Assembly: GCF_000814025.1 (NCBI RefSeq)
Contig: NZ_JWLL01000003.1
Location: forward strand, 1-64,000
Direction of reading: 5' to 3'
DNA from: Tateyamaria sp. ANG-S1
GTDB taxonomy: Bacteria; Pseudomonadota; Alphaproteobacteria; Rhodobacterales; Rhodobacteraceae
DNA: 64,000 nucleotides
In this document: in pieces, positions 62,120 to 64,000 of the stretch
Position numbering within the stretch: position 1 is the stretch's first letter
Layout of the letters: every line of letters begins with the position of its first letter
The notes under the pieces: model-generated
Database searches by the model: none
What the model was told of the DNA's origin: nothing
The model's input: the letters and a program-made list of their open reading frames with translations, nothing else
Position numbers and translations under genes: made by a program

Positions 62120-62893
62120 ATGGATGATCTGTTCAAAGCCTTGTCCGACCCCGCTCGCCGCACGCTGCTTGATGCTTTGCGCGACCGTGACGGTCAGACC
62201 CTGCAGGACTTGCAGGGCCTGCTCGACATGACCCGGTTCGGGGTCATGAAGCATCTGGGTGTTCTGGAAGAGGCCGGGCTGATCACCACGAAAAAGGTGG
62301 GGCGCTTCAAGCACCACTATCTCAACGCCCTGCCCCTGCAGGAAGCGATTGACCGTTGGATCGACCCCTACCGGGTCAAACCTGCGGCCCGAGCGGTACT
62401 CGACCTCAAATATCAGCTTGAAGACGAAGGAGACCCCGAGATGTCAAAACCCGATTTCGTGATGGAGACATATATCAAGACCACGCAGGACCGTTTGTGG
62501 GAGGTGCTGCTGGATGAAGATGCAGTGCGGCATTACCACTTCATCTGCAGCAAGGCGACGCGCAATGGTGATGCGATCACCATGCACTTTCCCGATGGCT
62601 CGCCCATGCTGACCAACCGGCTGCTGTCATCGGATCCCAAAAGCCGGCAGGAATGGACATTCGAGCCGCATTGGGGCCCCACAACCGAGATCCCAGCCAG
62701 CCGCGTGGTGTACTTGATACGTCCCGAGGGTGATTTTGTCCGTCTGACCGTCGAACACTATAAATTGGGCGAACCGGCCGTGCCGGGTGAAGGGGTGGCC
62801 GATGGATGGGTGCGCTGGGCCGCGGGGCTAAAAACCTGGCTTGAGACGGGTGAAGACGCCCATATCGGCCCCATGGATCAGGTGGAGGCGTAA
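62120..62893 (+). CDS. ArsR-type regulator fused to an SRPBCC (AHSA1-like) domain
   Basis: The ATG at 62120 gives MDDLFKALSDPARRTLLDAL and 257 residues; the extension from 62084 would run through the operator. Residues about 1-90 are an ArsR winged helix (TRFGVMKHLGVLEEAGLIT) without the metal-binding cysteines of ArsR/SmtB. Residues about 118-250 form an AHSA1/SRPBCC ligand-binding barrel (TTQDRLWEVLLDEDAVRHYH). The fusion suggests a small hydrophobic effector. It probably controls the MAPEG gene four bases downstream and the divergent hydrolase. Confidence 0.85.
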   Translation: MDDLFKALSDPARRTLLDALRDRDGQTLQDLQGLLDMTRFGVMKHLGVLEEAGLITTKKVGRFKHHYLNALPLQEAIDRWIDPYRVKPAARAVLDLKYQLEDEGDPEMSKPDFVMETYIKTTQDRLWEVLLDEDAVRHYHFICSKATRNGDAITMHFPDGSPMLTNRLLSSDPKSRQEWTFEPHWGPTTEIPASRVVYLIRPEGDFVRLTVEHYKLGEPAVPGEGVADGWVRWAAGLKTWLETGEDAHIGPMDQVEA

Positions 62894-62896
62894 GTC

Positions 62897-63313
62897 ATGG
62901 CGACCGAACTTGGTGTTCTGGGGATACTCGCGCTGATGGCAGCGTCCCTGTGGATTCCGTACATCGTCGGCGTGAATACCGCTCCCGAAGGGTCGATCCC
63001 GGCTGATGCGCCTGACGGCTTTATCCTCTCGCCCGACCCGAATGTGCACCGCCCGTGGGTGCGGCGGGCATATCGGGCGCATCTGAACCTGCTGGAGCAA
63101 TCTGTGCCATTTGCCGTGCTGGTCCTGCTGGTCGATCGCGTGGACGGGTTCACGGCGCTTACGCTTTGGGCCAGCATCGCCTTTCTGCTGCTGCGGATCG
63201 CGCATGCGGTGGGCTACATCACCGGCACGGCGCGCTTTCCAGGCCGTCCGCTGATCTTTACCGGCGGCTGGGTATGTTGCCTTTTGATGGGCTGGGCGCT
63301 TTTTGCGGCCTGA
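62897..63313 (+). CDS. MAPEG family membrane protein
   Basis: The 138-residue protein has four membrane helices and the MAPEG pattern RAYRAHLNLLEQSVPFAVLV and RIAHAVGYITG. The family includes glutathione-dependent enzymes acting on lipids; bacterial members are largely uncharacterised. It follows the regulator gene by three bases, so it is a likely target of that regulator. Confidence 0.85.
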   Translation: MATELGVLGILALMAASLWIPYIVGVNTAPEGSIPADAPDGFILSPDPNVHRPWVRRAYRAHLNLLEQSVPFAVLVLLVDRVDGFTALTLWASIAFLLLRIAHAVGYITGTARFPGRPLIFTGGWVCCLLMGWALFAA

Positions 63314-63317
63314 TGCC

Positions 63318-63345
63318 GATCCGCGCCCTTGACGGGCGCGGATTT
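63318..63345 (+). terminator. Hairpin ATCCGCGCCC-TTGA-CGGGCGCGGAT after MAPEG
   Basis: A perfect GC-rich stem with a TTGA loop and short TTGC end lies five bases after the MAPEG stop. It probably ends the regulator-MAPEG transcript. Confidence 0.6.
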
Positions 63346-63363
63346 GCCGGTTTCGGTATGTGC

Positions 63364-63435
63364 ATGAGCAACCGCATTACACACCGCTATTACTATGGCA
63401 CGCATTCCCTGCGTGCTTTTGGTGTGTCTGCATAA
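63364..63435 (+). CDS. Possible tiny protein or leader peptide (23 codons)
   Basis: Between two terminator-like hairpins lies a short frame, MSNRITHRYYYGTHSLRAFGVSA, or two codons longer from 63358. It contains a Tyr-Tyr-Tyr run and an orderly C-terminus, and stops five bases before a hairpin with T-run. It could be a leader peptide, a small protein or chance. The upstream sequence has only a weak ribosome binding site. A small RNA over the same segment is the alternative. Confidence 0.3.
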   Translation: MSNRITHRYYYGTHSLRAFGVSA

Positions 63436-63439
63436 CACC

Positions 63440-63464
63440 AAGGCCGCGTTCGAGCGGCCTTTCC
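63440..63464 (+). terminator. Hairpin AGGCCGC-GTTCGA-GCGGCCT with T-run before the GNAT gene
   Basis: A perfect 7-8 bp stem followed by TTTCCC lies between the tiny frame and the GNAT gene. It may end a short independent transcript or act as an attenuator for the downstream gene. Confidence 0.6.
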
Positions 63465-63505
63465 CTGCCTTCCCGAACGCGGCGCGTTTGAGAAAGGAGG
63501 CAGAG

Positions 63506-63958
63506 ATGCCCATAGACATACGCAAGATGACCGAAGCCGATGTGCCGCAGGTCGTAACCATGATCAACGGCTTGGCCGCCTGCCATGACGATCAGCCGGA
63601 CATTGATGCGGAGCGTTTGGCGCGTGATGCGCTGGGACCGCACCCATGGGCGACAGTGCTGGTCGCAGATGGCGGGTCACAGTTGCTGGGATATGCGGCG
63701 CTGCTGCCCATGGCGCAGTTGCAGTTCGGCGTACGCGGCATGGATATGCACCACCTGTTTGTCAGTCGCGATGCGCGCGGCAATGGTGTCGGTGGGGCAC
63801 TGGTGCGTGCCTGTCAGAAGCAAGCGCGCGAGATGGAGTGTAGTTTTATGACCGTGGGCACGCACCCCGACAATCGCAAGGCCATGCGGTTCTATGAACG
63901 CGAGGGGTTCCTGCGCCGTAGCGGCCCTGGCCCACGTTTCAGCGTGCGTCTAGCATGA
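63506..63958 (+). CDS. GNAT-family N-acetyltransferase
   Basis: The ATG at 63506 follows AAAGGAGGCAGAG, a strong binding site, and gives 150 residues. The acetyl-CoA motif is in FVSRDARGNGVGGALVRACQ, and HPDNRKAMRFYEREGF is the usual GNAT motif B. The substrate is unknown. It is preceded by a terminator-like hairpin; 42 bases after its stop the window ends with no further gene seen. Confidence 0.9.
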   Translation: MPIDIRKMTEADVPQVVTMINGLAACHDDQPDIDAERLARDALGPHPWATVLVADGGSQLLGYAALLPMAQLQFGVRGMDMHHLFVSRDARGNGVGGALVRACQKQAREMECSFMTVGTHPDNRKAMRFYEREGFLRRSGPGPRFSVRLA

Positions 63959-64000
63959 CAATTGCCGCATGTCGAAAAGCTGAAAAGTGCAAGCCACTTG

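Overview
The window looks like chromosome from an alphaproteobacterium of the Rhodobacterales, most likely the marine Roseobacter group. Support comes from high GC, the orders hflK-hflC-DUF2065-degP, rpiA-gor, secG-pyrG and purA-DUF2842, small families that I know mainly from this order (DUF6524, DUF2842, a long acidic protein with conserved ends), a VPLPA-CTERM-like tail, a GTTC-N7-GTTC alphaproteobacterial SOS box, and intergenic repeats of the GCCTCCGGCGG...TATTTTT...AGAAGAAG type. The genus cannot be fixed from sequence alone. No rRNA, tRNA, CRISPR array, prophage or insertion sequence was recognised, and no gene-free stretch exceeds 300 bases.

Layout. 1-8.2 kb: the ftsY 5' end, a lytic transglycosylase, an isolated NuoE-NuoF fusion, an AlkB-type membrane hydroxylase, xseA and purD, and the first of two related four-cysteine secreted proteins. 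7.8-10.5 kb: the second such protein, an FG-GAP protein, a 2Fe-2S ferredoxin, a leftover C-terminal piece of the SOS polymerase DnaE2 behind an intact SOS box, and a lipoprotein. 10.6-17.5 kb: the membrane protein quality-control genes hflK, hflC and degP, then gor, rpiA and an EF-hand protein. 17.7-31.1 kb: a GST-sdaA pair, a DMT transporter overlapping thiN, the long acidic protein with a 12-copy hexamer repeat, purA, a cobalt-type nitrile hydratase operon, secG, pyrG and a surface-sorted protein. 31.4-35.1 kb: a Tat-exported dioxygenase-like protein with a membrane partner, rlmJ, two TerB-like paralogues and a PhnD-like protein without a signal peptide.

35.2-45.5 kb is a co-directional block and the most metabolically coherent part of the window: a complete polar amino-acid-type ABC transporter, two PuuA-like glutamine-synthetase-family ligases, a class I glutamine amidotransferase, a PuuB-like FAD oxidase, a DegT-type PLP enzyme and a class IV aminotransferase. 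It reads as uptake and gamma-glutamyl breakdown of an amine or amino-acid substrate, but the substrate is not evident. 45.6-52.5 kb holds the polyhydroxyalkanoate system (phaR, phaP, phaC, phaZ) with CTGC-N3-GCAG operators at phaR and phaP. It is interrupted by an epimerase gene broken by one amber codon, a divergent LysR regulator and a NUDIX gene. 52.5-64 kb contains a 704-residue membrane alpha/beta hydrolase, a tandem pair of LysM-fused solute-binding proteins, several hydrolases, a GPH-type transporter, an ArsR-SRPBCC fusion regulator with a palindromic operator, MAPEG, a possible tiny gene between two terminators, and a GNAT enzyme.
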